In this document: positions 48,896 to 59,350 of the stretch, piece after piece | Layout of the letters: every line of letters begins with the position of its first letter | Numbering within the stretch: the first letter of the stretch is position 1 | Assembly: GCA_938743325.2 (NCBI GenBank) | Contig: OW568897.1 | Location: 248,001 to 312,000 of the forward strand | Reading direction: 5' to 3' | Source: Pycnococcus provasolii | Lineage: Eukaryota; Chlorophyta; Pseudoscourfieldiophyceae; Pseudoscourfieldiales; Pycnococcaceae | DNA length: 64,000 bases | Program-made: the position numbers and the translations under genes | Notes under the pieces: generated by a model | What the model saw: only the letters and a program-made list of their open reading frames with translations | Told to the model about the DNA's origin: nothing | The model's database searches: none

Positions 48896-50233
48896 ATGCT
48901 GCTCATGAACAACATGCGCACCACCACCACCACCACTAACATTGTTGGTGTCACACGTGTGCATTCCTCCTCATCTCATTGTTGTGTCTTTGTTAGGAGG
49001 AGTCGCATCAGCATCATACGACCTTGTTGTACTTTTAGTAGCTGTTGGAGTCGTCGTCGAGTTCTGATCACGCCGTTCATAAGGAGTCGACGACATCAGT
49101 CATGTTTTAGACAAACACGCCACCTCGGGAAAGTGCGAGCTCGCAACTGGAAATCAAATGGCAACGGCAATGGCGATCAAAATACCTCACCCTCGGAGGC
49201 GGAAGACGACGACTCGCTCATCGACGTTCCTCTGCCGCTTGGACTCGCGGAGTGGGAGACGAACGTCAAGGAAGGTGCGCGGCCGTACAGGCGTGTGCGC
49301 TTCGACAACGAAAGGTGGAAGAGACACAGATCCATAGGACGGTACTGGAGACACATCGCAACCATGCCGTCGTCGCGCGTCGTCAGAGGACTGCTCGCGC
49401 CGTGCTCGTTCACGTCGCTCATCGCGTACGCAGCGTACGTCTTCCAGCCCATTGAGCCGCTCGGACTCACGTCCACCCTGCCGTTTGAACTCACGTCGCC
49501 GCTCTTGGGACTGCTCCTCGTCTTCCGGACCAACGAGGCTATGGCGAGGTGGCTGAGGGCGCACGACGCGTGGGCGCGAGTCGTCTCCAGGAACCTCGAG
49601 GCGCGCGACGTCATCGCCACGCACGTCGAGGACGACGAGATGCGCGAGTGCGCAGGAAGACACCTACTCGCTCACGCGTCAGCGCTCGCCGCGCGCTACC
49701 GCACGAACGGCGAACGCGCCGTGCACGACGACGAGTGGGCGAACGTTCTAATGCCGGACGAACGCGAGGCTATGGAGTCGGCGCGTGAGAATCGACCCGC
49801 GCACGCGCTACGCGTCGTCAGGAGCGTCGTGAGCGCGTCCGACGCGCCGATGCACGCACAGGTGCGCATCGCCGACTGCATCGCCACGCTGACGGATGCG
49901 TGCACGGAGTGCGACCAGCTCACGTCGACGCCCATCCCGCTCTCTTATACGCGGCACACTTCGCGTTTCTTGCTTCTCTGGTTGTCTCTACTTCCATTCC
50001 CTCTCGCCCTCTCTCTTGGCATCGCCGCCGTTCCTGCGACGTTTTTCATCGCCATCTTGCTTCTCGGCGTGGAGGAGATTGGCGTGCAGATCGAGGAGCC
50101 GCTGAGCGTGGCTGACATCGAGGGATTCGTCGCGGAGCTGCACAAGGAGTCGGCGGAGGCGGATGCGCAGCGGGAGCGCGTCAATGAGCTTATCATGAGA
50201 AAGATGAAGACTTCACAGGCAGCAATAAAGTGA
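48896..50233 (+). CDS. bestrophin-like chloride channel (VCCN type, plastid)
   Basis: 445 residues. The first 90 residues are Arg/Ser/Thr-rich and suit a plastid transit peptide. The core has the bestrophin/VCCN blocks: a start RFDNERWKRHRSIGRYWRH, the pore helix PFELTSPLLGLLLVFRTNEAMARWLRAHDAW, and a C-terminal GVEEIGVQIEEPLS. Four or so membrane helices are visible. In Arabidopsis VCCN1 sits in thylakoids and lets chloride into the lumen, tuning the proton-motive force after light changes. Plastid place is inferred from the N-terminus and family. It shares a promoter with plastid IF-2. Confidence 0.85.
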   Translation: MLLMNNMRTTTTTTNIVGVTRVHSSSSHCCVFVRRSRISIIRPCCTFSSCWSRRRVLITPFIRSRRHQSCFRQTRHLGKVRARNWKSNGNGNGDQNTSPSEAEDDDSLIDVPLPLGLAEWETNVKEGARPYRRVRFDNERWKRHRSIGRYWRHIATMPSSRVVRGLLAPCSFTSLIAYAAYVFQPIEPLGLTSTLPFELTSPLLGLLLVFRTNEAMARWLRAHDAWARVVSRNLEARDVIATHVEDDEMRECAGRHLLAHASALAARYRTNGERAVHDDEWANVLMPDEREAMESARENRPAHALRVVRSVVSASDAPMHAQVRIADCIATLTDACTECDQLTSTPIPLSYTRHTSRFLLLWLSLLPFPLALSLGIAAVPATFFIAILLLGVEEIGVQIEEPLSVADIEGFVAELHKESAEADAQRERVNELIMRKMKTSQAAIK

Positions 50234-50568
50234 ACATCATGTAAAATTCTGCGGAACTTGTACACCAAACAACTAAAGACTTATCATGCACTAAATGTGA
50301 CCCGTCGTTGTCCGACCTAACCTCGAGAACAAGAAGAAGCGTCCCATGACGTTGCTGGACGGCTTTGGTTTGAAATCCAAGAAGAAGCGCTGAGGTTTTT
50401 GTTTTTGGTTGTTGTAATCCTACTAGTCTTGTACAAACAGCTGCCAGGTGCAACACAAGCCACCGCCGCCGCGCACACACACTTCAAAATTACAAGGCCG
50501 GCCAGTCATTATTTCACGCCCAGCATAGCCTCACGAGTCTACTCCGCAGGCCAAACGTCGCAGCGACT
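50234..50568. other. convergent 3' region with short coding-like stretch
   Basis: Between the bestrophin and the zinc-ribbon gene, which converge. TGTAA at 50240-50244 is too close to the bestrophin stop to be sure. On the plus strand 50301-50393 reads as a 30-codon open stretch ending KSKKKR-stop, with codon use like a gene. No full gene seen. Confidence 0.35.
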
Positions 50569-51195
50569 CTAATCTAAGCACAACGGTGCAGGATTGATTC
50601 CGATGTAGCTTTCCCATTCGCCTTGATGATACCCCCACTGCCCCTCCTCGAAGCCATTTTCTTCAAGATACACTTCCATAGCTTCCTGCGCCTTCTCTTT
50701 GCTGAGGTACGTGCCGACGACATCACAGCTCGGGACACCATCACCTTCCTCTGGGAGTTCAGCATGGGTGAGCACCCAGACCTGCTTGGGGCTAGCCTCT
50801 GGCGACGTGGACGGTGTTGCTGCTCCAGCTGCTCCTGCGTCACCTTCGTCGCACAGGTCAATGACTTCCGCCTCTGCTGGCGGAAGGGGTGGTGCCGTCT
50901 CTGTCTTCTGCTTCTTGGCCACCGGCGCCTCCGATGTCGACCCTGCCCCAACGCGGCGTTCAGCCGCGATGCGCTTTGAGCGTTCGTCCTGTACTTCCTT
51001 TTGCAGTGCCAGTACACGAGAGCGCAACTCTTTCAGCTCTGCTTGATCCTCCGCCTCGCGCTCTTGTTTCTCGAGGCACGAAGGGCATGTGTCGTAGTCG
51101 GGCTCATAATCATCACCACCGATGTCCTGTGCATATTCTTCGGCGTCGTACGCCTCGAACTTGCTACCGCACGCGCAGCACCTGTTGCACCCCAT
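50569..51195 (-). CDS. small zinc-ribbon protein with SUMO-interacting motif
   Basis: 208 residues from ATG 51195. A treble-clef-type zinc site at the N-terminus (CNRCCACG about 3-10, CPSC about 41-44), then a coiled coil, a nuclear-type basic patch (KKQK), a VIDL motif that fits a SUMO-interacting motif, a disordered Ser/Pro stretch and a C-terminal domain (QVWVLTHAELPE...VVGTYLSKEKAQEAMEVYLEENG). The family is not known to me. ATG 51462 would add 89 residues, but that extension is made of a 39-bp tandem repeat lying in the promoter, so the shorter start is preferred. Confidence 0.5.
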   Translation of the reverse strand: MGCNRCCACGSKFEAYDAEEYAQDIGGDDYEPDYDTCPSCLEKQEREAEDQAELKELRSRVLALQKEVQDERSKRIAAERRVGAGSTSEAPVAKKQKTETAPPLPPAEAEVIDLCDEGDAGAAGAATPSTSPEASPKQVWVLTHAELPEEGDGVPSCDVVGTYLSKEKAQEAMEVYLEENGFEEGQWGYHQGEWESYIGINPAPLCLD

Positions 51196-51496
51196 GTGGA
51201 TGTTGCGACACTCTGACAGGTTCCAAAAGCGGGCAAAAAGGATGTGGGATGATGGTGTTTTTGCTGGGGATCCGCCGTTGTCCAACCAAGCTTTATTAGC
51301 TATTGGGGATCCGCCATTGTCCGACCAAGCTGCTCGTGCCATTGGGGATCCGCCGTTGTCCCCCCAATGGGACCTTTTCCTGAATGTCCCCTGGAGTTTG
51401 TGTATTTTCCCGCCCCTCCTCCCGGGACCCCCCCTCAATGCATTCTCAAATAATTCCCGCATTCATTCTGATTTTTCCAAAAAACTACTCCATAAG
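51196..51496. promoter_or_regulatory. divergent promoter, zinc-ribbon gene and WRAP73
   Basis: 301 bases between starts, mostly the 39-bp tandem repeat. The frame is open in both directions through the repeat, which is a by-product of its composition. No telo-box motif noticed. Confidence 0.45.
51266..51365. repeat. 39-bp tandem repeat in divergent promoter
   Basis: Units begin at 51266, 51305 and 51344 with GGGGATCCGCC(G/A)TTGTCC. The first two run on as (A/G)ACCAAGCT; the third is cut short. Confidence 0.85.
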
Positions 51497-52951
51497 ATGG
51501 ACTTCAGCGAGTGTTTCGCGTGCTCGTCAGGAAACACCTCAGGCTCAACAATATCAGGTGGTGGTGGTGGTGTCGGTGGTGGTGGTGGTGATACTGCTGC
51601 TGGTGCTGGTCATGGTTCTGCTAATGGTGGTCATGGTGGTGTTCTTTACTCGCCGTCTGGGGTTTACTTAGCTTCCATCGTGGAATATCGACTTGTCATA
51701 CGCGATGCAACAACACTCAGTGTGGTCGCTCTTTTCAGTTGTCTTGACCGTATCTCCAGTATTAAGTGGGCGCCAGACTCATTACGTGTCCTCTGCTTTA
51801 TGAAAGAAAGAGCCATGTGTCAAGTGTTTGATATCTCTGAACCGGATTGGACGGCGAAAATTGAAGATCGCGCGGCGGGGATTGCGACGGCAATCTGGGC
51901 GCCTGATGCGAGACATGTCATTACCATCGCGGAGTTTGCTGTCAGGCTCACGGCGTGGTCGCTCAACTCGAAAGCTGTCACGCACATCAACGCGCCGAAA
52001 TCCACGTCGCCAAAGTGCGTCACGTTCAACCCAACAGGAACGCACATGGCACTCGCGGAACGAAGGGACTGCAAAGACTACGTCACCGTATTCAGCGTAG
52101 CCACGTGGGAACCAATCAAACACTTCGCAGTAAGCACCGTCGACCTAGCGAGCCTGCACTGGAGCCCAGACGGAAGCGCCATCGCCATATGCGACCACGC
52201 ACTCGACTACAAACTTGTCGTGTACTCGCCGGACGGAAAACAGGTCGCTGACTACGTCGCGTACGAAAACGGTATGGGAATCAGGTCCGCATCCTGGAGT
52301 CCAAGCGGACAAATGCTCGCCGTGGGGAGCTACGACGGCGTCTGCCGCGTGCTGAACCACATCACGTGGAAGCCGTTCGCGGAGTGGGCGCACGCGGAAG
52401 AGGAGGTGGGAAGTGGCGGACAGAGCGTGCTCCGAGAGCCGGATGGCGTCGTCGTGTACCGCGAAACGAACGCGCCGGATGCAGACGGCGGCGTGGCGTA
52501 CGTCGTCGACGAGCTGCCCGTCGGCATTCCAACCATCAAGCCGGCGATGGACAAACCAAACCCGAAAGTGGGAGTGTGCAGCATCAGCTTCTCCGGCGAC
52601 GGAAGCTACGCCATGACGCGAAGCGAGCACATGCCCTGTGCGGCGTGGATCTGGGACATGAAGACGCTCGAGCTTGCATCCGTTCTCATTCAGAGGCAGC
52701 CAATCACATCTGCGAGCTGGGACGCTTCGCTGCCGCGTGTGCTGCTTACCACCACGCCTGGAGGTGGACCTGATGCGCCAAGGGCGGTTTTCATGTGGAC
52801 GCCTGATGGCGCAAGCTGCATCCCCGTGCCGAATGCCGGATTCTCGCCGGGATCCGTGGCGTGGTGTCCGGCATTGGAAACGGAGGAATCGAGCTTTGTG
52901 CTTTGTGACAGCTCTGGAACGTCGTTTTGCTGCGGCTATGTTGCCGCATGA
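51497..52951 (+). CDS. WRAP73: WRAP73/WDR8, centrosomal WD-repeat protein
   Basis: 484 residues from ATG 51497; the longer frame upstream is promoter repeat. Human WRAP73 is 460. The match is direct: LYSPSGVYLASIVEYRLVIRD, then RISSIKWAPDSLRVLC, then MALAERRDCKDYVTVFSV, then SWSPSGQMLAVGSYDGVCRVLNHITWKPFAEW. WRAP73 forms two propeller-like WD domains and works with SSX2IP at centrosomes and spindle poles and in the early steps of cilium building. Residues 10-50 are a Gly-rich insert not found in animals. It converges on the kinesin gene. Confidence 0.93.
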   Translation: MDFSECFACSSGNTSGSTISGGGGGVGGGGGDTAAGAGHGSANGGHGGVLYSPSGVYLASIVEYRLVIRDATTLSVVALFSCLDRISSIKWAPDSLRVLCFMKERAMCQVFDISEPDWTAKIEDRAAGIATAIWAPDARHVITIAEFAVRLTAWSLNSKAVTHINAPKSTSPKCVTFNPTGTHMALAERRDCKDYVTVFSVATWEPIKHFAVSTVDLASLHWSPDGSAIAICDHALDYKLVVYSPDGKQVADYVAYENGMGIRSASWSPSGQMLAVGSYDGVCRVLNHITWKPFAEWAHAEEEVGSGGQSVLREPDGVVVYRETNAPDADGGVAYVVDELPVGIPTIKPAMDKPNPKVGVCSISFSGDGSYAMTRSEHMPCAAWIWDMKTLELASVLIQRQPITSASWDASLPRVLLTTTPGGGPDAPRAVFMWTPDGASCIPVPNAGFSPGSVAWCPALETEESSFVLCDSSGTSFCCGYVAA

Positions 52952-53185
52952 CACGGCGCCATCTGGCCAAAGTCGCAGTGGCATGAGAGCAACGGTGGCG
53001 AATACACCGGGTGAGTTGATTTAATTTGATGACAAAAGTAAACTCAAACGCAAAAATTGTCCACTTCTTTTTACTCTCTATCGTTTTTGGTTTAGTAGTT
53101 GTACGCGAATGCATCAGCATTGCCTGCGTCATCGTCATCGTCGTCGTCGTCCCCATGCACGCACCGCAGCAAACAAAATTACTCG

Positions 53186-55662
53186 CTACCCCCACTGCAG
53201 CTTGCGTAAGCCGCACAAACTTGTGATCGGTGGAGCCATGGGTGGGCTGTCGTCATCTCCTCCCACCTTACTAGGCGAATTCTTCGGCACGTGGTGAGCA
53301 GCATGCGCCGCCAACTCCGCTCGTGCAATGGCCGTCATACTTTCGCGCTTTGCCCTGCGATTTGGACTCGTGAGCAAGTTTTCGAGATTGCGACGGAAGT
53401 TTCCCTTGCGAGGAGTTGTCGACGCCGATGCAGATCGGCGCGCCGCCGCCGCCGCCGCCGTCGCCGCCGCCCCCTCCGCCTTCTCCAACCTGGAGTGCGC
53501 AACCTGAACCACCACTCCAAGAGATTCAATCGCAAGATCGCGCCAGGCAGCCTCGCCCTCGTACATCCTGACGACGTCCTCGAGCTCTTCCTCATGTGCC
53601 GCCTCCACCTCAGCCACCCTCTCGGTCGCCAATTGTTCCTGCACGTCAAGCGAAGCGGAATGCGATTCCTCAAGCTCCTCACGCAGCCTTCCAAGCGCTT
53701 GCATGTGTTTTTCCTCAGCCGCACGAAGCTTCGTATCATACGCCGCCTCCGCTGCCGCGCGCACATCGTCGCGCTGCTTGATCAAAGCATCCTTATGCGC
53801 AGCCTGGGCACCCTCGAGCTGAGCTGCTAACATCTGCTCGCGCAAATTGTGATGCATCTCCTCAAGCTCCCTTCGATACGACTCCATCGCCGCAAGGTGC
53901 GCCACCTCCATCTTCTCGCACTTTGCCCTGTGCACGTCATCGGCGCGCGTGAGCTGCTCCGCCTTCGTCTCGCGCTCGCGCTGCAGCTCTGCGCGCGCCC
54001 GCTGCTCCACCGTGCGAAGCTCATTGTCGTGTGCATCGTTCCAATTGGCGCGCTCCCTCTCCATCTCGTCGCGGAGACGCCTCTCAAGCGCATGCTGAAT
54101 TTGAATCTCCGAGTCCACGGACAATTCCAGCATCTGGATCTCGGTGCAAAGTTTTGCCTGCTCCTCTGCTGCGTTTGCGGCGAATTCATCCGCCGCAGCC
54201 CGCTCGCGTGCGAGGCGCTCGCGAGCCTCTTGCTCCTTTTCTTGCGCGACTGCAATCGCATCCTTGTACTCCAAGATGGAACGCTCCAGCTCAGCGTTTT
54301 GAAGCCGCTTCATGTCAAGTTTTTCCTTGCATGACTTCAGCAGGTCGTGCATGCTCTGCAACTGTTCCGCGAGCTGTAGGCGTTGCGACTCAAACTCGGT
54401 GCGCAGCTTTGCATGTTGTTCTTTCATGGAGAAGCGGTGAGCCTCCTCAAGTTCCTCCCGCTGCGCACGTAGCGCATCTTGGTGCATGGACTCAAGCTGA
54501 CTAACACGTGCACGCTGCTGCTCAATCTCTCGATCGCGCAGGCTCACCTCAAACATCTCCTTCCTCTGCGCCTCCTTCGCAGCACGGGCAAGTTCTTCCG
54601 CCGCGTCACGCTCGCGCGCAGCCTCGGCGCGAGCGAGTTCCTCTTTCTCCGCCGCGGTTGCACACGCATCCTTGTAGCTGACAATCAGGTGCTCGAGGTT
54701 TGAAACCTGCATTCGTTTCTGGTCTAGCTTGTCCTTGCAGGCGCCTAGAACGTCGTGCATACTTTGCAATTGCTTCACAGCCGCGGCGCCTGCCTTTCCG
54801 CCACCGCCTTTCATCATCTCGAGATCGCGCTGACGAAGCTGACGCTGTAGTTCGACAATTTGTGCGCGATACTTCAGCACGCTGACTTCCGCGCTCCAAG
54901 GCTCGACGCTATTGCGCTTCGGCTTGTTCATCACCTGCATCGCCCGGCTGGCAAACTGGAGTGTACTTCGCGTCTGCTCCAGAAACCACCCACCAAGCGG
55001 ATTGATACACGCCACGATGCAAGTGTACGCGTTGCCGCCAAGCGATGGCTGCAGGATGCGTGTGAGTGCGCTCGAGCGGTAAGGAATGTACGTCGACCCG
55101 CTCACGGCGAGCGCCGCCTCCCGTGCCGATCTTGGTGACAACTGCTGTCCGCTGCTATTGTTGTCGGCAGACGTTCGCTTGGCTGTGAATGCCGCGAGTT
55201 GGTAAATGCAGGTGCCCAAGGTGAGTAGCGAGCGGTTTATGTGGCATGCCTCGCGCAGCTGTTCACCCTCTGCAGAGCTTTCCTTGACGCGCTCAGAACC
55301 AGCAAGGTCAACGAGATTCAGACAGCTTACGAGAATGTCAGGATGATTCGACTCACCGGCGGCGGCGTCGTACTTGGATTTGCCGGCACCACCACTGTCT
55401 TTGTCGTCGAAATCAGCTGGCTGACTTTCGAGTATTAGGCGGATTACCATGTGACTGCGACTGCTCGTGCTATTCAAGCGTGTGCAAGCAACCTTGCGCC
55501 GCCGCGCGGCAGCCTCGATGACGTCGAGCAATTCATCGGCCGTCGACACGTGATGCTCCTGCAGCCCTTCGATATGCACGCCACCGAGTGGATTGGTTCC
55601 TCCGCTGCCGTCATCCCGCAACTTCAAGAATGCGATGTCGTCGGCGGCGCCGGTGCTCTCGA

Positions 55663-55693
<31 letters not shown>

Positions 55694-56782
55694 GCCGCTG
55701 CTGATGTTGAGAAGATCAATCACTTTGTCGTTGTAGATCTCCATCACACCACATCGAACGAGGTACTCACGACGACGGCGGGTTGTTGACCCCTGACTAC
55801 CATTGATGATGCTGAAGATGTGCGACGCTGCGTTTTCCACCACCTGCGACATTGTATACGTTTTACCACTGCCAGTCTGCCCGTACGCGAAAATCGTACC
55901 ATTGAATCCACGAGCGAATGCGCGTACGATTGCCTTGCATCCAGATCCTTCGTAAAATTCCAAGCCGTCGTCCTCCTCTTCATCATCGTCGTCGTGTTGA
56001 CGGTGTCGTTCGTCGAAAACACGATCGAAGGGCATCTCCTTCGTCGTCGCCGATGACATCATCCATTTTGTAGTTTTTGTTGTCGTGTCCGAACGTAGCA
56101 TGATCCTGTTTGATCCGGGTGGAACCACGACATTCCCTGCATCCTTCTCCTTTTGTGATGACGCGCCACCAGCATCCAACGCGGGGCGCACGCGCACAAC
56201 CACGCGTATGCGCTGTGCATCCACCGCACCGTCGTTGTTTTCCTCCTCCTCGGACTCCTCCAGCATCTCAAATGCATCGCGTGCTGTTGTCGCGTCAGGG
56301 GTCAAAGCAGGAAGTGGTAATGACAACGACGACTGCTTGCTCGTCGTCTTCACCGCAGTATTAGGCTCAGCATTCTGCGCGTCGTAACCTCCACCGCCCC
56401 ACTCGTCGTCGTCGTCGTCGTCATCTTGCCAATCCGGCGCGTCATTATCGGCATCATACCGAACTAATGATCCACTTATCACGCTGCTGCTGTTAATGTC
56501 GTCGACGAATTCCCCCGAATCGGAGCACGACAAAGTAGAAGACGGAACCTCATACAAGATATCATTTTCCTCCTCAATCACGGCGTAATCGTCGTCGTCG
56601 ATATCGACCCAATTGCTGCGAGTATTATCATCATCGCCACCACCACCATCATGGAAGGCGTCGTCACTACGTCCACCAGCACCCGCCATCATCGACGACC
56701 ACGACACGGAACGCGAAGAATGAGAACTGCTGCTGCTACTATGAGTGCTGCCAGCTGTGGAGTGACTCCGAGGATCCGCCAT
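53186..56782 (-). CDS. kinesin motor protein, kinesin-7/CENP-E-like
   Basis: 1198 residues from ATG 56782. An acidic, disordered N-terminus (about 1-205) precedes the motor domain, which starts IRVVVRVRPALD. P-loop GQTGSGKTYTM (about 300), switch I NSTSSRSH (about 438) and switch II DLAGSER (about 492) are intact. An Asn run near 364 is coded by a (GTT)10 repeat. The neck after FASRAMQV (VSVLKYRAQIVELQRQL) is of the kinesin-7 kind. The rest (about 640-1130) is coiled coil with several repeated blocks (QSMHDVLGACKDKLDQKRMQVSNLE / QSMHDLLKSCKEKLDMKRLQ), then a basic tail. A role in chromosome or spindle transport is inferred, and an E2F site upstream suggests cell-cycle control. Subfamily call is less sure than the motor. 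Confidence 0.8.
55664..55694 (+). repeat. GTT trinucleotide repeat
   Basis: About ten copies of GTT/TTG, coding for the Asn run in the kinesin motor loop on the other strand. Confidence 0.8.
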
Positions 56783-57055
56783 GGATGGAGAGAGAGGGAG
56801 AGAGAGAAGAATGTCCAGACAAAATACAGGCAGGATCGGCGCCAAAGAAAGTGTGAAATCACGCACCCGGGCTGCCGGGGAGAAAATTCAAATTCAAATC
56901 CCTGAATTTTTGAGGCGGGAAAGTTGAGCAATTCATGGAGGTAATTCGATGGTGGTGTATATTACATGTAGCTTGTAAGTGTAAGTGCGCCGCTGCGCGC
57001 ATGAGGCGCTGCTCGTGCAGCAAGAGGGCATGCATGTTGCCTGTTGCAATCACAT
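56783..57055. other. intergenic region, kinesin upstream and CFAP99 downstream
   Basis: Both genes are on the minus strand. It contains an E2F-type site (56914-56922) and a short CAAATTCAAATC repeat (56886-56901). No gene seen. Confidence 0.45.
56914..56922 (-). promoter_or_regulatory. E2F/DP binding site of the kinesin
   Basis: TTTCCCGCC on the kinesin's strand, 132 bases before its ATG, a canonical E2F core. It points to S/G2-M-linked expression. Confidence 0.55.
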
Positions 57056-59350
57056 TCATGACGGCAAAGTGCCGTGCTCACGCTCCTCCTTCAGCACCCA
57101 GAATGTCTGCGAGTTCGCGGGGAACCCTCCGCGCGCCGTTGACAAGCGCGTGTGCTCCGTAGAAACCAGGTTCTTCTTCCGTGTCGCCTTGGACGTCTCA
57201 GCCGCAGTCGTGAGCTCCTGCTGCACCTTGACGCGTGCGTTGTAGTTGTGCAGAAACTCGCGCTTCTCGCGCTTCTCCGTTCTGACATTCTGAAGTTTGA
57301 TCTGCCACTCCTTCGCGCGCGTCTTCTCGTACGTCTCAGCCTCTTCTTTTGTCTCGAACTGCTTGTGCGAGAGCTCGCGCTCGGCTCCCTTCTGCAGCTG
57401 TTTGAACTTGTGCTCCTCTAGCTGCGCCGCGCCGGCAGCCTGGATTTCCTGCTCGAAGCGGATGCGCTTCATCTCCGCCGCAAGGCGCTTCTGCTCCTCG
57501 AGCTTCTGCATCTTCTTATCGTGCAGTTTATCGCGAAGCACAAGCATGCCATCCTCTCTCGCTCGAAGCTCGCCAGCTAAGCGCACCCTCTCCGCCTCCT
57601 TGCGCTCCTCGCGTCGCATAGTTCCTGAAACGTTCGCCATGTCGCGGATGCGCTTGATGTTCTCAGCCTTGGAGAGAATCATATCCTCGCGACGGCTCTT
57701 GAGGCGGTGAATCTCAGCACGCTGACGCTCCTCATCCTCCTGGCGGTGGCGCTTCACCGTCTGAAGGCGTTGCTGCAGCTCAGTCAGCGTCATCTCCTCG
57801 AGAAGCCCGTGGCCTGCCATGGTCGTCGGATCAAACACCGCCTTCTTCGACGTGTCCTGAACACGCTCGATCGCACGCAGCTGGCGAATAATGTCCTCCT
57901 TCTTCTTCTGCTCCATCGCGCGAATCTCCGCGAGCAGGTGCTCAGCCTCCGTTCTCTCAGCCAGGCGCTCGTCAGCCTGCTTCTTCTTCTCCATCGCGAG
58001 CTTCTCCTTCGAGATTTTAACACGCTCGCGCTCCTCGATGACAATCTCACGGCGTACCTTGTTCGCCTCGCGCTCCACGTCCATCTCCTCCTCGCGCAGC
58101 GCCAGCTTCTGCCTCGCCTCCTCGCGTGCCTTCAGCACCTCGAGGTGCTTCTGCTCCACAGCCTCCTTGCGAATGCGGATCGCCGCCTCTCCACTTGCCA
58201 CCGCGTCGAGCCGCCGCCGCTGAATCTCCTCCTGCCGCTCCGCCTCGTCGTCATCTTTCATGCGGCGCTGCCACACCTCGAAGGGCACGGAGTCGCGCAG
58301 CTCCGTCTCGTACGTCGCGATCATGCGCGCCTCCTCCGCCTGCTTCTTCTTGTAGAGCGCATCCTCGCGGAGCACAGCCGCGGCGTTCAGCCTGACGGCA
58401 GCCGCGGGAGGTGGCGGAGCCGGTTTTGCCTTGGTGCCGTCGAAGCGCAGCGTCGCCTGCAGCTCCGCCTCCGCCTGCTCCTTGGCGCGCGGGAGCGTCT
58501 CAGGCCTTTCGGTCGTTTTCAGCACGAACGGCTCGGGCTTCACGAGTTTCTCTCGATTTTCCAGCTTCATCGTCTCGATCGCCTCCTGCTCCGACGTGGG
58601 CCCACGCTTGTAGGTGCTCGCCGGGATGGGTTTCGGCTTCACTGGCGGCGGAGGTTCCGTGTTCGCTGGCAGTGGCTTGGCCTTCGCCTCGGAGAGCTTG
58701 AATGGCACAGGCACGGTGCCCGTCGCGGACTTGGAACCTGCGGCCCACGCGCCAGCCTCAGCCTCCTCCTTTTTCTTGGAGAGGAACACCTTCTCCTCGA
58801 GCGTCTCCATGAGCTCCGCGACGTCGTCCTTCCACGTCGCGACCGTTGCGATGACGTCTTCGACGAACGGCACGTCGTACAGCTTGAGCCACTCGTCCCT
58901 GCAGAAGTCTTTCAGGTTCTGCGGCTTGAAGAGCCACGCGAACAGCACGAGCATCTTCTGCGGTTCCTGCGCGAGTGCGAGCCTTCGAAACTGCGAGAAC
59001 GTCAGCTCCGACAGCCTGAGCAGTGCAATGTACGCCCAAATCGTGAACGTGTGCACGTCGCTTCTGCTTGCGACGGATCCGTTTCTGAAGTAGAAGGCGG
59101 CCATGAAAGCCTTGAGAAACTTCTTGTATCTGACAGCGCCGTATAGAATTTGCCGCAGAAACACCTCGTCGGACGCCGTTTGCACCTTCCGCCTTCGCGC
59201 TTCGATCCACGCGTCGGCGTGCGAGTCCACGGTCATCGCGCCTGCGTTGTACTCGACGTACATCTCCTCGACGAACTTCATCAAAGAGGAGGGGGGAAGC
59301 GGCTCCGGGTCACCAATCAGCACGAACGGTGTCGCGGTCGAGACGGACAT
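57056..59350 (-). CDS. CFAP99-like ciliary coiled-coil protein
   Basis: 764 residues. The N-terminal 190 residues form a helical domain with the feel of CFAP99: FLRQILYGAVRYKKFLKAFMAAFYFRNG, ALLRLSELTFSQFRRLA, and the block DFCRDEWLKLYDVPFVEDVI. A Pro-rich linker follows (about 210-310), then 400 residues of Arg/Glu/Lys-rich coiled coil (AEERRQ-type). CFAP99 belongs to the set of flagellar central-apparatus and associated proteins conserved in flagellates. The call rests on remembered family pattern and gene context (CEP164-like, SFI1-like, WRAP73), so it could be another coiled-coil ciliary protein. ATG 59350 is the first in frame. Confidence 0.6.
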   Translation of the reverse strand: MSVSTATPFVLIGDPEPLPPSSLMKFVEEMYVEYNAGAMTVDSHADAWIEARRRKVQTASDEVFLRQILYGAVRYKKFLKAFMAAFYFRNGSVASRSDVHTFTIWAYIALLRLSELTFSQFRRLALAQEPQKMLVLFAWLFKPQNLKDFCRDEWLKLYDVPFVEDVIATVATWKDDVAELMETLEEKVFLSKKKEEAEAGAWAAGSKSATGTVPVPFKLSEAKAKPLPANTEPPPPVKPKPIPASTYKRGPTSEQEAIETMKLENREKLVKPEPFVLKTTERPETLPRAKEQAEAELQATLRFDGTKAKPAPPPPAAAVRLNAAAVLREDALYKKKQAEEARMIATYETELRDSVPFEVWQRRMKDDDEAERQEEIQRRRLDAVASGEAAIRIRKEAVEQKHLEVLKAREEARQKLALREEEMDVEREANKVRREIVIEERERVKISKEKLAMEKKKQADERLAERTEAEHLLAEIRAMEQKKKEDIIRQLRAIERVQDTSKKAVFDPTTMAGHGLLEEMTLTELQQRLQTVKRHRQEDEERQRAEIHRLKSRREDMILSKAENIKRIRDMANVSGTMRREERKEAERVRLAGELRAREDGMLVLRDKLHDKKMQKLEEQKRLAAEMKRIRFEQEIQAAGAAQLEEHKFKQLQKGAERELSHKQFETKEEAETYEKTRAKEWQIKLQNVRTEKREKREFLHNYNARVKVQQELTTAAETSKATRKKNLVSTEHTRLSTARGGFPANSQTFWVLKEEREHGTLPS

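Noticed and set aside
51122-51496. 125-codon N-terminal extension of WRAP73
   Set aside because: Overlaps the divergent gene and the promoter repeat; homology begins after ATG 51497.
57707-59146. 479-codon plus-strand frame opposite the CFAP99-like gene
   Set aside because: Leu/Arg-rich shadow of a coiled coil; no domain.
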